NCBI RefSeq assembly: GCF_024494645.1 | Contig: NZ_JANHDJ010000001.1 | Location: 682,001-746,000 of the forward strand | Reading direction: 5' to 3' | DNA length: 64,000 bases | Origin: Halohasta litorea | GTDB taxonomy: Archaea > Halobacteriota > Halobacteria > Halobacteriales > Haloferacaceae | In this document: one piece after another, positions 25,193 through 33,418 of the stretch | How the letters are laid out: each line of letters begins with the position of its first letter | Position numbering within the stretch: the first letter of the stretch is position 1 | The notes under the pieces: model-generated | Seen by the model: the letters and a program-made list of their open reading frames with translations, nothing else | Told to the model about the DNA's origin: nothing | Database searches by the model: none | Made by a program: the position numbers and the translations under genes

Positions 25193-25211
25193 GAAACGGT
25201 GCTTTTATATA
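25193..25211 (+). promoter_or_regulatory. BRE/TATA promoter of the leuA region
   Basis: GAAAC (25193-25197, BRE-like) precedes TTTATATA (25204-25211), the best TATA element in this part of the window. Usual archaeal spacing puts the transcript start at about 25232-25236, i.e. just before ATG 25237. That ATG opens a 25-codon ORF out of frame with leuA, while the in-frame leuA start codons (25199, 25211, 25223) lie upstream of the predicted transcript start. Confidence 0.6.
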
Positions 25212-25222
25212 TGCCCTCGGCC

Positions 25223-26464
25223 ATGCCATCAAGTACATGTCTCACAACGACACGGAGGACTCGTCGGATTCCCCGGCGGATCGAGTTCTTCGAGGGCACA
25301 TTAGACAGCACTGACGAAATAGAGTCAGTACGAATTTTCGACACGACGCTGCGTGACGGCGAGCAGTCGCCACGTACATCGTTCGACTACAACGACAAAC
25401 GCGCCATCGCCGAGCTGCTCGACGAGATGGGTACCCACGTCATCGAGGCCGGGTTCCCCGTCAACTCCGAGCCGGAGTTCGAGGCGGTCTCGGATATCGC
25501 GGCGGCGACCGATGCGACGACCTGTGGCCTCGCCCGGGTGGTCGACAAGGACGTCGAGGCGGCGATCGACGCGGGCGTGGATATGGTTCACGTCTTCGTG
25601 AGCACCAGCGATGTCCAGCTCCAGGACTCGATGCACGCGAGCCGCGACGAGGCGATCGATCGCGCGGTCCACTGCGTCGAGATGGTACGGGACGCTGGGC
25701 TGGAGGTCATGTTCTCACCGATGGACGCCACCCGGACCAACAAGGCGTTCCTCGTCGAAGTAGTCGAGGCAGTCAGCGAGGCTGGCGTCGACTGGATCAA
25801 CATCCCCGACACCTGTGGGGTCGCGACTCCCTCGCGGTTCGCGGATCTCATCAGGCTGGTCGGCGAACACACCGACGCACGGATCGACGTCCACACCCAC
25901 GACGACTTCGGGCTGGCGAGCGCGAACGCGATGTCGGGCTTCGAGGCCGGTGCCCATCAGGCACAGGTCTCGGTCAACGGCATCGGCGAACGCGCCGGAA
26001 ACGCCGCCTACGAGGAAGTCGTCATGTCGGCCGAGAGCCTCTACAACGTAGATACCGGGATCGATACCACCCGGATTACGGAGCTGGCTCGGCTGGTCGA
26101 GGAGAAGTCGGACATCCCGATCCCCGTGAACAAGGCGGTTGTCGGCCGCAACGCGTTCGCCCACGAGAGCGGGATTCACGCCGCGGGCGTGATGGAAAAC
26201 ACCGACACGTTCGAACCCGGCGTGATGACCCCGGAGATGGTCGGTGCCTCCCGGGAGTTCGTCCTCGGGAAACACACCGGGACCCACTCGGTGCGCAAGC
26301 GGCTCGAAGACAACGGCTACGAGCCGAGCGACTCCGAAGTACGGGCGGTCACCAAGCTCGTCAAGGAGTTCGGTGCCGAAAAGCAGAAAGTCACCGACAG
26401 CGTCATCGAGCGGTTCGCCGACGAGGTCGGTGTCAAGCGGGTGCCCGAGGAGGTCCGAACCTGA
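25223..26464 (+). CDS. leuA: 2-isopropylmalate synthase / (R)-citramalate synthase family protein
   Basis: From the last in-frame ATG (25223) the protein has 413 residues. It condenses acetyl-CoA with 2-oxoisovalerate (LeuA) or pyruvate (CimA). Motifs: VRIFDTTLRDGEQSP with the metal Asp, ETGFP-equivalent EAGFPVNSEPE, HVFVSTSD, the metal His pair in DVHTHDDFGLASANA, VNGIGERAGNAA, and HESGIHAAGV. It ends soon after GKHTGTHSVRKRLED, so the C-terminal feedback (LeuA dimer) domain of about 100 residues is absent. Codons before about 25340 (ACA TTA, ATA, TCA, GTA) are unlike the rest of the gene. Citramalate synthase cannot be excluded. Confidence 0.88.
   Translation: MPSSTCLTTTRRTRRIPRRIEFFEGTLDSTDEIESVRIFDTTLRDGEQSPRTSFDYNDKRAIAELLDEMGTHVIEAGFPVNSEPEFEAVSDIAAATDATTCGLARVVDKDVEAAIDAGVDMVHVFVSTSDVQLQDSMHASRDEAIDRAVHCVEMVRDAGLEVMFSPMDATRTNKAFLVEVVEAVSEAGVDWINIPDTCGVATPSRFADLIRLVGEHTDARIDVHTHDDFGLASANAMSGFEAGAHQAQVSVNGIGERAGNAAYEEVVMSAESLYNVDTGIDTTRITELARLVEEKSDIPIPVNKAVVGRNAFAHESGIHAAGVMENTDTFEPGVMTPEMVGASREFVLGKHTGTHSVRKRLEDNGYEPSDSEVRAVTKLVKEFGAEKQKVTDSVIERFADEVGVKRVPEEVRT
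25237..25314 (+). CDS. Candidate leader ORF upstream of / overlapping leuA, 25 aa
   Basis: ATG 25237 follows the TATA box by 26 bases, the place of a leaderless start. The peptide begins MSHNDTEDSSDSPADRV, an acidic, Ser/Asp-rich sequence typical of true haloarchaeal N-termini, and ends RGHIRQH at TGA 25312-25314. It overlaps the leuA frame completely. The stop context is CAC TGA C; skipping one base there (+1) enters leuA at GAC GAA ATA. It may be a regulatory leader, the real start of leuA joined by a frameshift, or evidence of an indel. Not a chance ORF in my view, but unproven. Confidence 0.45.
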   Translation: MSHNDTEDSSDSPADRVLRGHIRQH

Positions 26465-26535
26465 TGGCCCTCTTCGGGGTAGTTTCGACCGGTGAGCGAC
26501 AGCAGTATCCAGCGACGCGTCGGCGAACGCGTAAG

Positions 26536-26543
26536 TATTATAA
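26536..26543 (+). promoter_or_regulatory. TATA box of the ilvB operon leader
   Basis: TATTATAA is preceded by GCGAACGCGTAAG. Standard spacing puts the transcript start at about 26565-26569, directly before ATG 26570 of the leader ORF and about 250 bases before ilvB. The long leader is unusual for haloarchaea, whose mRNAs mostly lack 5' UTRs. Confidence 0.55.
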
Positions 26544-26569
26544 TGACAGACGTTGTTCGGTCGAACACA

Positions 26570-26653
26570 ATGCGACAGTCGAACCGAACTCCCGGCCCAC
26601 TGTTCCGCGGAGCGGTCGCTGTCGACGTCCTCGGTATTGTAGGGGCCAACTAG
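26570..26653 (+). CDS. Candidate branched-chain leader peptide upstream of ilvB, 27 aa
   Basis: A 27-codon ORF starting where a leaderless transcript from the TATA box at 26536 would begin. Its C-terminal part reads GAVAVDVLGIVGAN, with Val, Val, Val, Leu, Ile and Val codons in eleven consecutive positions. The TAG stop (26651-26653) lies inside a GC hairpin (26641-26658). This is the layout of bacterial ilv/leu leader peptides, here 163 bases before acetolactate synthase. Function as a translated sensor of Val/Leu/Ile supply is inference; no such archaeal system is known to me. Confidence 0.5.
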   Translation: MRQSNRTPGPLFRGAVAVDVLGIVGAN

Positions 26654-26669
26654 CCCCTTCCACACTTTT
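26641..26669 (+). terminator. Hairpin plus T-run overlapping the leader stop codon (attenuator candidate)
   Basis: AGGGGC (26641-26646), loop CAACTA, GCCCCT (26653-26658): a perfect 6-base-pair stem. TTTT follows at 26666-26669, then CCCC (26670-26673), which could pair with GGGG in a competing fold. Archaeal RNA polymerase terminates mainly at U-tracts, so four T residues would be a weak terminator. Confidence 0.4.
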
Positions 26670-26816
26670 CCCCACCGAGACGAACCGAATTTCCATCAGG
26701 CCACCCAGTGGTCAGCTACCCATCCAGAGTCGACAGCAGATGACACAACCCACACACCCAATCCAGCCGAGACGCACAGCCACTCGATCGACAGCAGCCT
26801 ATCCAGGAGGCCATAG

Positions 26817-28589
26817 ATGAGCGACTCCGCACAGACGGCTGCCGACCCAGAGGCCGACGCGGAGACCGAGGCCGACCAACAGGCAGCCACCGAGGCCGAG
26901 CCGGTCACCGACGGCTCGTCGTCGATCGTCCGCGCGCTGGAAAACGCGGGCGTCGAACACGCCTTCGGCGTCCAGGGCGGGGCGATCATGCCCGTCTACG
27001 ACGCGCTGTGGGATTCGGAGATCGAACACGTCACGATGGCCCACGAGCAGGGGGCTTCCCACGCCGCGGACGCCTACGGCGTCGTCGCTGGCTCGCCGGG
27101 GATCGCCCTGGCGACCTCCGGCCCCGGTGCAACGAACCTCGTCACCGGGATCGCCGACGCCAACATGGACTCCGACGCGATGGTCGCGCTGACCGGCCAG
27201 GTCCCCAGCGACATGGTCGGTTCGGATGCGTTCCAGGAGACCGACACCACCGGCGTCACGATGCCGATCACCAAACACAACTGGTTCGCGAACTCCGCCG
27301 ACACCATCGGCGAGACGGTCGGCAACGCGTTTGCACTGGCCGAATCCGGACGCCCCGGCCCGACGCTGGTCGACCTCCCGAAGGACGTGAGCTTCGAGGA
27401 GACCGACGTCGAGCCCGGCGAGCCGGAACTGCCAGCCGGACAGGACCCACCGACGACGGCCGACCCCGAGAACGTCGAAGCGGCTGCCCGCGCCATCGAG
27501 CGCGCAGAGAAGCCCCTCTTGCTACTGGGCGGCGGCGTCATCAAGGCCGAGGCCTCTGAGACTGCCCGCGCCTTCGCGCGCGATCATGGTATTCCGGTCG
27601 CAACGACGATGCCCGGCATCGGCACGTTCCCCGAGGACGACGAGCTGTGTCTCTCGTGGGCCGGGATGCACGGGACGGGATATGCCAACATGGCGATTAC
27701 CCATACTGATTGCTTGATCGGCGTCGGTACCCGGTTCGACGACCGCCTGACCGGCGGCATCGACACCTTCGCCCCCGAGGCGGAGGTCGTCCACGTCGAT
27801 ATCGATCCCGCCGAAATCAGCAAGAACATCCACGCCGACTACCCTTGTATCGGCGATGCGGGAACGGTGCTGGATCAGCTGACCGACGAAATGGACCACG
27901 ATCCCGACGCCCGGGAGTGGCGCGAGCAGTGCCAGACGTGGAAAGACGAGTATCCAATGGACTACCCGGTCGACAAGAACGCGCCGCTCCGGCCGGAGTT
28001 CATCGTCGAGGCCTTCGACGAAGCGACCGCCGACAACACCATCGTGACGTCGGGTGTCGGCCAACACCAGATGTGGGCCGCCCAGTACTGGGAGTTCACT
28101 GAGCCCCGGACGTGGGTTTCCTCCCACGGACTGGGGACGATGGGATACGGGCTTCCCGCCACGATCGGCGCACGGTTTGCCGCCGACGCCGATCAGGACG
28201 TCGTCTGTTTCGACGGCGATGGCTCCTTTTTGATGACGCTCCAGGAGCTGTCGGTCGCGGTTCGGGAGAACCTCGATATCACGGTCGCCGTGCTCAACAA
28301 CGAGTACGTCGGGATGGTCCGGCAGTGGCAGGACGCCTTCTTCGAGGGCCGCCACATGGCCTCGGAGTACAACTGGATGCCGGAGTTCGACAAACTCGCC
28401 GAGGCCTTCGGCGCACAGGGCTGGCGCGTCGACAACTACGACGAGGTCGCCCCCGCGATCGAGGAGGCCTTGGACTACGACGGCCCCTCGGTGATCGACT
28501 TCCACATCGACCCCGAGGCTAACGTCTACCCAATGGTCGCCAGTGGCGCACCGAACGGCAAATTCGCACTCTCGGAGGATCAGCTATGA
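26817..28589 (+). CDS. ilvB: Acetolactate synthase large subunit
   Basis: 590 residues. ThDP/FAD enzyme making acetolactate (valine, leucine) and acetohydroxybutyrate (isoleucine). The first 35 residues are an acidic haloarchaeal extension. Motifs: catalytic Glu in MAHEQGASHAADAYG, LATSGPGATNLVTGIADA, LVDLPKDV, the central FAD-binding domain, and the ThDP/Mg motif DGDGSFLMTLQELSVA through VLNNEYVGMVRQWQ. AGGAGG ends 6 bases before the ATG, a strong ribosome binding site consistent with a long leader. First enzyme gene of ilvBNC-leuCD; ilvN overlaps its stop (ATGA). Confidence 0.95.
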   Translation: MSDSAQTAADPEADAETEADQQAATEAEPVTDGSSSIVRALENAGVEHAFGVQGGAIMPVYDALWDSEIEHVTMAHEQGASHAADAYGVVAGSPGIALATSGPGATNLVTGIADANMDSDAMVALTGQVPSDMVGSDAFQETDTTGVTMPITKHNWFANSADTIGETVGNAFALAESGRPGPTLVDLPKDVSFEETDVEPGEPELPAGQDPPTTADPENVEAAARAIERAEKPLLLLGGGVIKAEASETARAFARDHGIPVATTMPGIGTFPEDDELCLSWAGMHGTGYANMAITHTDCLIGVGTRFDDRLTGGIDTFAPEAEVVHVDIDPAEISKNIHADYPCIGDAGTVLDQLTDEMDHDPDAREWREQCQTWKDEYPMDYPVDKNAPLRPEFIVEAFDEATADNTIVTSGVGQHQMWAAQYWEFTEPRTWVSSHGLGTMGYGLPATIGARFAADADQDVVCFDGDGSFLMTLQELSVAVRENLDITVAVLNNEYVGMVRQWQDAFFEGRHMASEYNWMPEFDKLAEAFGAQGWRVDNYDEVAPAIEEALDYDGPSVIDFHIDPEANVYPMVASGAPNGKFALSEDQL

Positions 28590-29287
28590 GTCAGAACGAA
28601 CAGGGGCTGGAAGGCCCACCACCGGAGGAACGGCCACACCCGGACGGACGGCGAAACAGTCAGGGCATTCGGATCGACCCCGAGGTCGAGGCCGAACCCG
28701 ACAGCCGGACCGCGATGATCTCGGCGCTGGTCGAACACGAGCCGGGCGTGCTCGCGCGCGTCGCGGGACTGTTCTCCCGCCGCCAGTTCAACATCGAGAG
28801 TCTCACCGTCGGCCCAACCACGGTCGAGGGCAACGCGCGGCTCACGCTGCTCGTCGAGGAGACCGAGCCCGGCATCGACCAGATCAAAAAACAGTTGGCC
28901 AAGCTCAAGCCGGTCATCTCGGTCGGCGAACTCGAAGAGCGCGCGGTCCGCTCCGAACTCGTCCTGCTGAAGGTCAACGGCGACGAGCCCGACAAGGTTC
29001 AGGCCATTACGGAAATGTACGACGGCGAGACGCTGGATGCCGGGCCGCGGACGATCACCGTCCAGCTCACCGGGAGCGACGACGAGATCGCCGACGCGAT
29101 GGACGCCTACCGCCAGTTCGGCATCATCGAGGTCGCCCGGACCGGCCCGACCGCGCTCTCGCGCGGCGACAGACCCACAACCCCCGGCGAGAAGCCCGCT
29201 GCGGAGGCGACGGCGGTCGGCGTCGAGCCCGATGGCGGCAGTGAACAGGACGGCGAGGCGGAAAGCCAAGCCGAAACCACCAACTAA
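28586..29287 (+). CDS. ilvN: Acetolactate synthase small (regulatory) subunit
   Basis: 233 residues. The ACT domain (about 45-115) contains [20 protein letters not shown] and [14 protein letters not shown], the valine-binding region in bacterial IlvN/IlvH. The second domain (about 115-195) includes [20 protein letters not shown] and [20 protein letters not shown]. Both termini have acidic extensions. ATG overlaps the ilvB stop by four bases, which implies coupled translation. It should carry feedback inhibition by valine. Confidence 0.93.
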   Translation: MSQNEQGLEGPPPEERPHPDGRRNSQGIRIDPEVEAEPDSRTAMISALVEHEPGVLARVAGLFSRRQFNIESLTVGPTTVEGNARLTLLVEETEPGIDQIKKQLAKLKPVISVGELEERAVRSELVLLKVNGDEPDKVQAITEMYDGETLDAGPRTITVQLTGSDDEIADAMDAYRQFGIIEVARTGPTALSRGDRPTTPGEKPAAEATAVGVEPDGGSEQDGEAESQAETTN

Positions 29288-29310
29288 GAGCGGATAACAT
29301 TCACACATAC

Positions 29311-30318
29311 ATGGCAGACGAACTCGACGCGACGATCTACTACGACGACGACGCAGACAGCACGTATCTCGACGACACGACGGTAGCCGTCCTCGGCTAC
29401 GGCAGCCAGGGCCACGCCCACGCACAGAACCTCCACGACAGCGGGGTCGACGTGGTCGTCGGCCTCCGCGAAGGGTCCTCTTCGCGCGCGGCCGCCGAGG
29501 CCGACGGCCTCGACGTAGCAACCCCGACCGAGGCCGCATCCCAGGCCGAGGTGGTCTCGGTGCTGGTCCCAGATACGGTCCAGCCCGCGGTCTACGACCA
29601 GATCAAGGACGAACTCGACGAGGGGGACACCCTCCAGTTCGCCCACGGCTTCAACATCCACTACAGCCAGATCCAGCCCCGCGAGGACATCGACGTAACG
29701 CTCGTCGCCCCGAAATCGCCGGGGCATCTGGTACGGCGGAACTACGAGGCCGACGAAGGGACTCCTGGACTGGTCGCAGTCTACCAGGACGTCACCGGCG
29801 ACGCAAAAGAGCGAGCCCTCGCCTACGCGAAAGGAATCGGTTGTACCCGCGCGGGGACCATCGAGACCACGTTCCGCGAGGAGACCGAAACCGATCTGTT
29901 CGGCGAGCAGGCCGTCCTCTGTGGCGGCGTCACCAGCCTCGTCAAACAGGCCTACGAGACGCTCGTCGAGGCGGGCTACAGCGAGGAGATGGCCTACTTC
30001 GAGTGTATGAACGAACTCAAACTGATCGTCGACCTCATGTACGAGGGCGGCCTCAGTGAGATGTGGGATTCGGTCTCGGACACCGCCGAATACGGTGGCC
30101 TGACCCGCGGCGACCGCGTTGTTGACGAGCACGCCCGCGAGCAGATGGAGGAAGTTCTCGAAGAGGTCCAGGACGGGACGTTTGCCCGCCAGTGGATCTT
30201 AGAGAACCAGGCCGGTCGACCGGGCTACCACCAGATCCGCAACGCCGAAAAGAACCACGAGATCGAGGCCGTCGGCGAGGAACTCCGCGGGCTGTTCTCG
30301 TGGGCCGACGAGGAATAA
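29311..30318 (+). CDS. ilvC: Ketol-acid reductoisomerase (class I)
   Basis: 335 residues, the short class I form. It converts acetolactate to 2,3-dihydroxyisovalerate with NADPH and Mg. The Rossmann motif is [19 protein letters not shown] and the next loop [12 protein letters not shown] has Arg/Ser residues that favour NADPH. Also present: [14 protein letters not shown] with the catalytic His, [20 protein letters not shown], the metal Asp/Glu set in [17 protein letters not shown], and [19 protein letters not shown]. It lies 23 bases after ilvN. Confidence 0.96.
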   Translation: MADELDATIYYDDDADSTYLDDTTVAVLGYGSQGHAHAQNLHDSGVDVVVGLREGSSSRAAAEADGLDVATPTEAASQAEVVSVLVPDTVQPAVYDQIKDELDEGDTLQFAHGFNIHYSQIQPREDIDVTLVAPKSPGHLVRRNYEADEGTPGLVAVYQDVTGDAKERALAYAKGIGCTRAGTIETTFREETETDLFGEQAVLCGGVTSLVKQAYETLVEAGYSEEMAYFECMNELKLIVDLMYEGGLSEMWDSVSDTAEYGGLTRGDRVVDEHAREQMEEVLEEVQDGTFARQWILENQAGRPGYHQIRNAEKNHEIEAVGEELRGLFSWADEE

Positions 30319-30346
30319 GAATGCAGAACGACACAAGAGGATATCA

Positions 30347-31807
30347 ATGAGCAACGGAACGCTGTACGACAAGGTATGGGACAAGCACAAAGTAACCGAA
30401 CTGCCGAACGGACAGGATCAACTGTTCATCGGGCTCCATCTCGTCCACGAGGTCACGAGTCCGCAGGCCTTCGGCATGCTTCGGGAGCGGGAGCTGGAGG
30501 TCGCCTATCCGAACCAGACGTTCGCGACGACCGACCACATCGCGCCCACTGAGGAAGAAAAACGCAAACGGCCGCTGAAGGACGATCAGGCCGAGGAGAT
30601 GCTGACCGCGCTCGAAACCAACACGAGCGACAACGGCATCACCTTCTTCGGCTTCGAATCCGGCAAACAGGGTATCACCCACGTGGTCGCCCCCGAACTG
30701 GGCCTCTCCCAGCCGGGGATGACCGTCGCCTGTGGTGACAGCCACACCGCGACTCACGGCGCCTTCGGCTCGATTGGTGTCGGTATCGGTACCAGCCAGA
30801 TCCGCGACGTGCTCGCCACGGGCTGCATCGCGGCTGACAAGCAGAAGGTCCGCCGCATCAACGTCGAGGGCGAACTCGGCGAGGGCGTCTACGCCAAGGA
30901 CATCATCCTGAAGATCATCCAGGATCTCGGCGTCGACGGCGGCGTCGGCCACGTCTACGAGTACGGCGGCGAGGCCATCGAGGCCCTCGACATGGAGGGT
31001 CGACTCGCCGTCTGTAACATGTCCATCGAGGGCGGCGCTCGCGCGGGCTACATCAACCCCGACGAGACCACCTACGACTACCTCGAAGGTCGCGAGTACG
31101 TCCCCGAAGGCGACGAGTTCGAAGAGCGCAAGGAGTACTGGGAGTCCATCAAGTCCGACGAAGACGCCGAGTACGACGACGTCGTGACGGTCGACGCCGA
31201 CGGCATCGACCCCCTGATCACGTGGGGGATCAACCCCGGTCAAGTCATCGAGATCAGCGACACGGTGCCGGAGCCCGACGACTTCGAGGCCCGGACCGAC
31301 CGCGAGGCCGCCGAACAGGCCCTCGATCACATGGATATCGAGCCCGGCCAGTCAATGGTCGGCTACGACGTCGACGTCGCGTTCCTCGGGACCTGTACGA
31401 ACGGTCGCGTCTCTGACTTCGAGGAAGCAGCCAAGATCCTCGAAGGCAACAAGGTATCCGACGACGTGCGCGCACTCGCCGTGCCCGGCTCCGAATCGGT
31501 CCGCGCCGAGTGTGAGGCCCGTGGCCTCGACGAGGTCTTCATCAACGCCGGCTTCCAGTGGCGGCGCGCCGGCTGTTCGATGTGTCTCGCGATGAACGAC
31601 GACGCCCTCGAAGGCGACGAGGTCTGTGCGTCGTCGTCGAACCGCAACTTCATCGGCCGCCAAGGTTCGAAGGACGGCCGGACGGTCCTCATGAGTCCCG
31701 CGATGGTCGCTGCGGCGGCCGTCGAGGGCGAGGTCACCGACGCGCGAGACTACCTCGACGACGAACCAGCTGGCAGTGCCAGCGGTGTAGGGGAGGCGGC
31801 GGACTGA
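30347..31807 (+). CDS. leuC: 3-isopropylmalate dehydratase large subunit
   Basis: 486 residues, aconitase superfamily, binding a [4Fe-4S] cluster. The cluster Cys are in FLGTCTNGRVSDFEEA (about residue 348) and GCSMCLAMNDD (about 409-412). GDSHTATHGAFGSIGVGIGT and CNMSIEGGARAGYINPDETT are family signatures. With LeuD it isomerises 2- to 3-isopropylmalate. An AGAGGAT motif lies 8 bases before the ATG. The stop overlaps the leuD start (TGATG). Confidence 0.95.
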   Translation: MSNGTLYDKVWDKHKVTELPNGQDQLFIGLHLVHEVTSPQAFGMLRERELEVAYPNQTFATTDHIAPTEEEKRKRPLKDDQAEEMLTALETNTSDNGITFFGFESGKQGITHVVAPELGLSQPGMTVACGDSHTATHGAFGSIGVGIGTSQIRDVLATGCIAADKQKVRRINVEGELGEGVYAKDIILKIIQDLGVDGGVGHVYEYGGEAIEALDMEGRLAVCNMSIEGGARAGYINPDETTYDYLEGREYVPEGDEFEERKEYWESIKSDEDAEYDDVVTVDADGIDPLITWGINPGQVIEISDTVPEPDDFEARTDREAAEQALDHMDIEPGQSMVGYDVDVAFLGTCTNGRVSDFEEAAKILEGNKVSDDVRALAVPGSESVRAECEARGLDEVFINAGFQWRRAGCSMCLAMNDDALEGDEVCASSSNRNFIGRQGSKDGRTVLMSPAMVAAAAVEGEVTDARDYLDDEPAGSASGVGEAAD

Positions 31808-32409
31808 TGGCCCCCGAGAACCACATCACCGAGGTCGGCGGCACCGGCGTGCCGATCCCCGGCGACGACATCGACACCGATCAGATCCTGCCCGCGCGGT
31901 TCATGAAGGAGGTCACCTTCGACAACATGGCCGACTACCTCTTTTATGACGCGCGGCGTGACGACGACGGCGAGTTCAACGACCACCCGCTCAACCGCTT
32001 CGACGGGGCGTCGATCGCCGTGATCAACTCCAACTTCGGCTGTGGCTCTTCCCGGGAGCACGCCCCGCAGGCGATGATGCGCTGGGGCGTCGACGGCATC
32101 GTCGGCGAGTCCTACGCGGAGATTTTCCGTGACAACTGCAAGTCACTGGGCATTCCGGCCGTGACGACCGACCACGAGACGGTCGTCGAACTCCAGGAGT
32201 GGATCGAGGCCAACCCAGACGGCGAGATCGACATCGACGTGGAGAACGAGGAGGTCACCTACGGCGAGACGACGATCGACGTCGACATCGACCACGCGAT
32301 GAAAGAGGCGCTGGTCGAAGGGATCTGGGATACGACCTCGCTGATGTACTCCAACAAGAGCAAAGTCGAGTCGACGGTCGCGGACCTGCCGTACGTCCAG
32401 AGCGACTGA
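31807..32409 (+). CDS. leuD: 3-isopropylmalate dehydratase small subunit
   Basis: 200 residues, the swivelling domain of the isopropylmalate isomerase. Signatures: GDDIDTDQILPARFMKEV (about 16-33), VINSNFGCGSSREHAPQAM (about 73-91) and IVGESYAEIFRDNCKSLGIP. The frame is open upstream inside leuC, but ATG 31807 overlaps the leuC stop by one base and gives the family N-terminus. It is the last gene of the ilvBNC-leuCD run; a DoxX gene follows in the opposite direction. Confidence 0.95.
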   Translation: MAPENHITEVGGTGVPIPGDDIDTDQILPARFMKEVTFDNMADYLFYDARRDDDGEFNDHPLNRFDGASIAVINSNFGCGSSREHAPQAMMRWGVDGIVGESYAEIFRDNCKSLGIPAVTTDHETVVELQEWIEANPDGEIDIDVENEEVTYGETTIDVDIDHAMKEALVEGIWDTTSLMYSNKSKVESTVADLPYVQSD

Positions 32410-32461
32410 GATCAGCAGTAACTGTTCGGTGGCGGTATTTTCTTTTCAGTCGGTTCGGGTA

Positions 32462-32866
32462 TTAGTCGCCACTCTCGGCGTCGGTATACCAGTAGGCCCA
32501 GAGGAGCAACACGCCCTGTAGCGGGAGCCGCCCCCATCGAGCGACCGCCGAGGGATCACCCTCGCCGAGCCCGTCGATGGCGACCATCGAGGTCGCCATG
32601 TAGACGTTCGCCGGGAAGATCGCAATGAGCAGCGCGATTGTCGCCCACGCCGCATAGCGTCGCGTCCGCGGGATCAACACCCCGATCCCGACGGCGATTT
32701 CGGCGACCCCGGAGAGGTAGACCAACGCGAGCGGCGCGGGGAGTATCGGCGGGATAATCTGTGCGTACAACTCCGGGACGACGAAATGAAGGATGCCCGC
32801 GACGACGTACCCCGGCCCCATCACGTACAGCAGCGGGCGTTTGAACCGTGCTAAACTGAGGTCCAT
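32462..32866 (-). CDS. DoxX-family membrane protein
   Basis: 134 residues with four predicted helices: LLYVMGPGYVVAGILHFVVP, ALVYLSGVAEIAVGIGVLIP, RYAAWATIALLIAIFPANVY and LPLQGVLLLWAYWYTD. The GVAEIxxGIGVL and FPANVYMA patterns fit DoxX/DoxD-like proteins, which are often linked to quinone or thiol redox. It stands between leuD and leuB on the opposite strand and looks like an insertion into an ancestral leuCDB run. Confidence 0.85.
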   Translation of the reverse strand: MDLSLARFKRPLLYVMGPGYVVAGILHFVVPELYAQIIPPILPAPLALVYLSGVAEIAVGIGVLIPRTRRYAAWATIALLIAIFPANVYMATSMVAIDGLGEGDPSAVARWGRLPLQGVLLLWAYWYTDAESGD

Positions 32867-32948
32867 CTACCACTTGGTATGTCGACGGAGGAAAAGCGGT
32901 TTGGGGTTCAGAGACGGCAGTACGGCTTTATAAGATATACTCTGTACT

Positions 32949-33314
32949 TCATTTAGTATCGCCGGAATCGAGTTCGATATCCGGTAGCTCGGCGTCCCAG
33001 TCGAGGTTTTCGTCGTAGTAGTCGCCAGCGAACGCTTCGGCGACGGTTTCGAGGCCGATTGCGCTCGCCGTCTGGGCGTCGTAGGCTTCTGCGTTGATCG
33101 CCCAGTAGTCGCCCTTGTGGCGGACGAAACCGCGGGATTCGAGTCGATGGAGCGTCGTCCCGACGCTGCCGCGCGGGATGTCGAGTTCGTCGGCGAGTTC
33201 GCTCGGTCGGAACCCTAACTCGGGGTTGTCGGCGAGGTATTCGAGGATGCGACGCCCGTTGGTGTCCTCGCTCGGGAGATCGGTCGGGTGGTAGCTCTCG
33301 AAGTCGACGGGCAT
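32949..33314 (-). CDS. Winged-helix (MarR-like) DNA-binding protein
   Basis: 121 residues. GRRILEYLADNPELGFRPSE, LADELDIPRGSVGTTLHRLE and SRGFVRHKGDYWAINAEAYD form a winged helix of the haloarchaeal MarR-like type. The acidic C-terminus (DWDAELPDIELDSGD) may bind a partner. Related proteins in haloarchaea are often placed next to PemK/MazF-like toxins, but no toxin gene is present here. With DoxX it separates leuD from leuB. Confidence 0.8.
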   Translation of the reverse strand: MPVDFESYHPTDLPSEDTNGRRILEYLADNPELGFRPSELADELDIPRGSVGTTLHRLESRGFVRHKGDYWAINAEAYDAQTASAIGLETVAEAFAGDYYDENLDWDAELPDIELDSGDTK

Positions 33315-33418
33315 TGTAACTTTGTGTAATTGTACGTCACTAGGTGTAATAACGCTGTGGGTGGGGTGTGAGTCTTCGACATCGACATCCTCTTTTCAGT
33401 GCTACACAGACAGTCGGT

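Noticed and set aside
26740-26820. A 26-codon ORF whose TGA overlaps the ilvB ATG (ATGA), possibly a second leader
   Set aside because: Its composition (Pro/Thr/Arg) shows no link to branched-chain amino acids, it has no own ribosome site, and ilvB has a strong AGGAGG that would serve alone. The overlap is likely chance.
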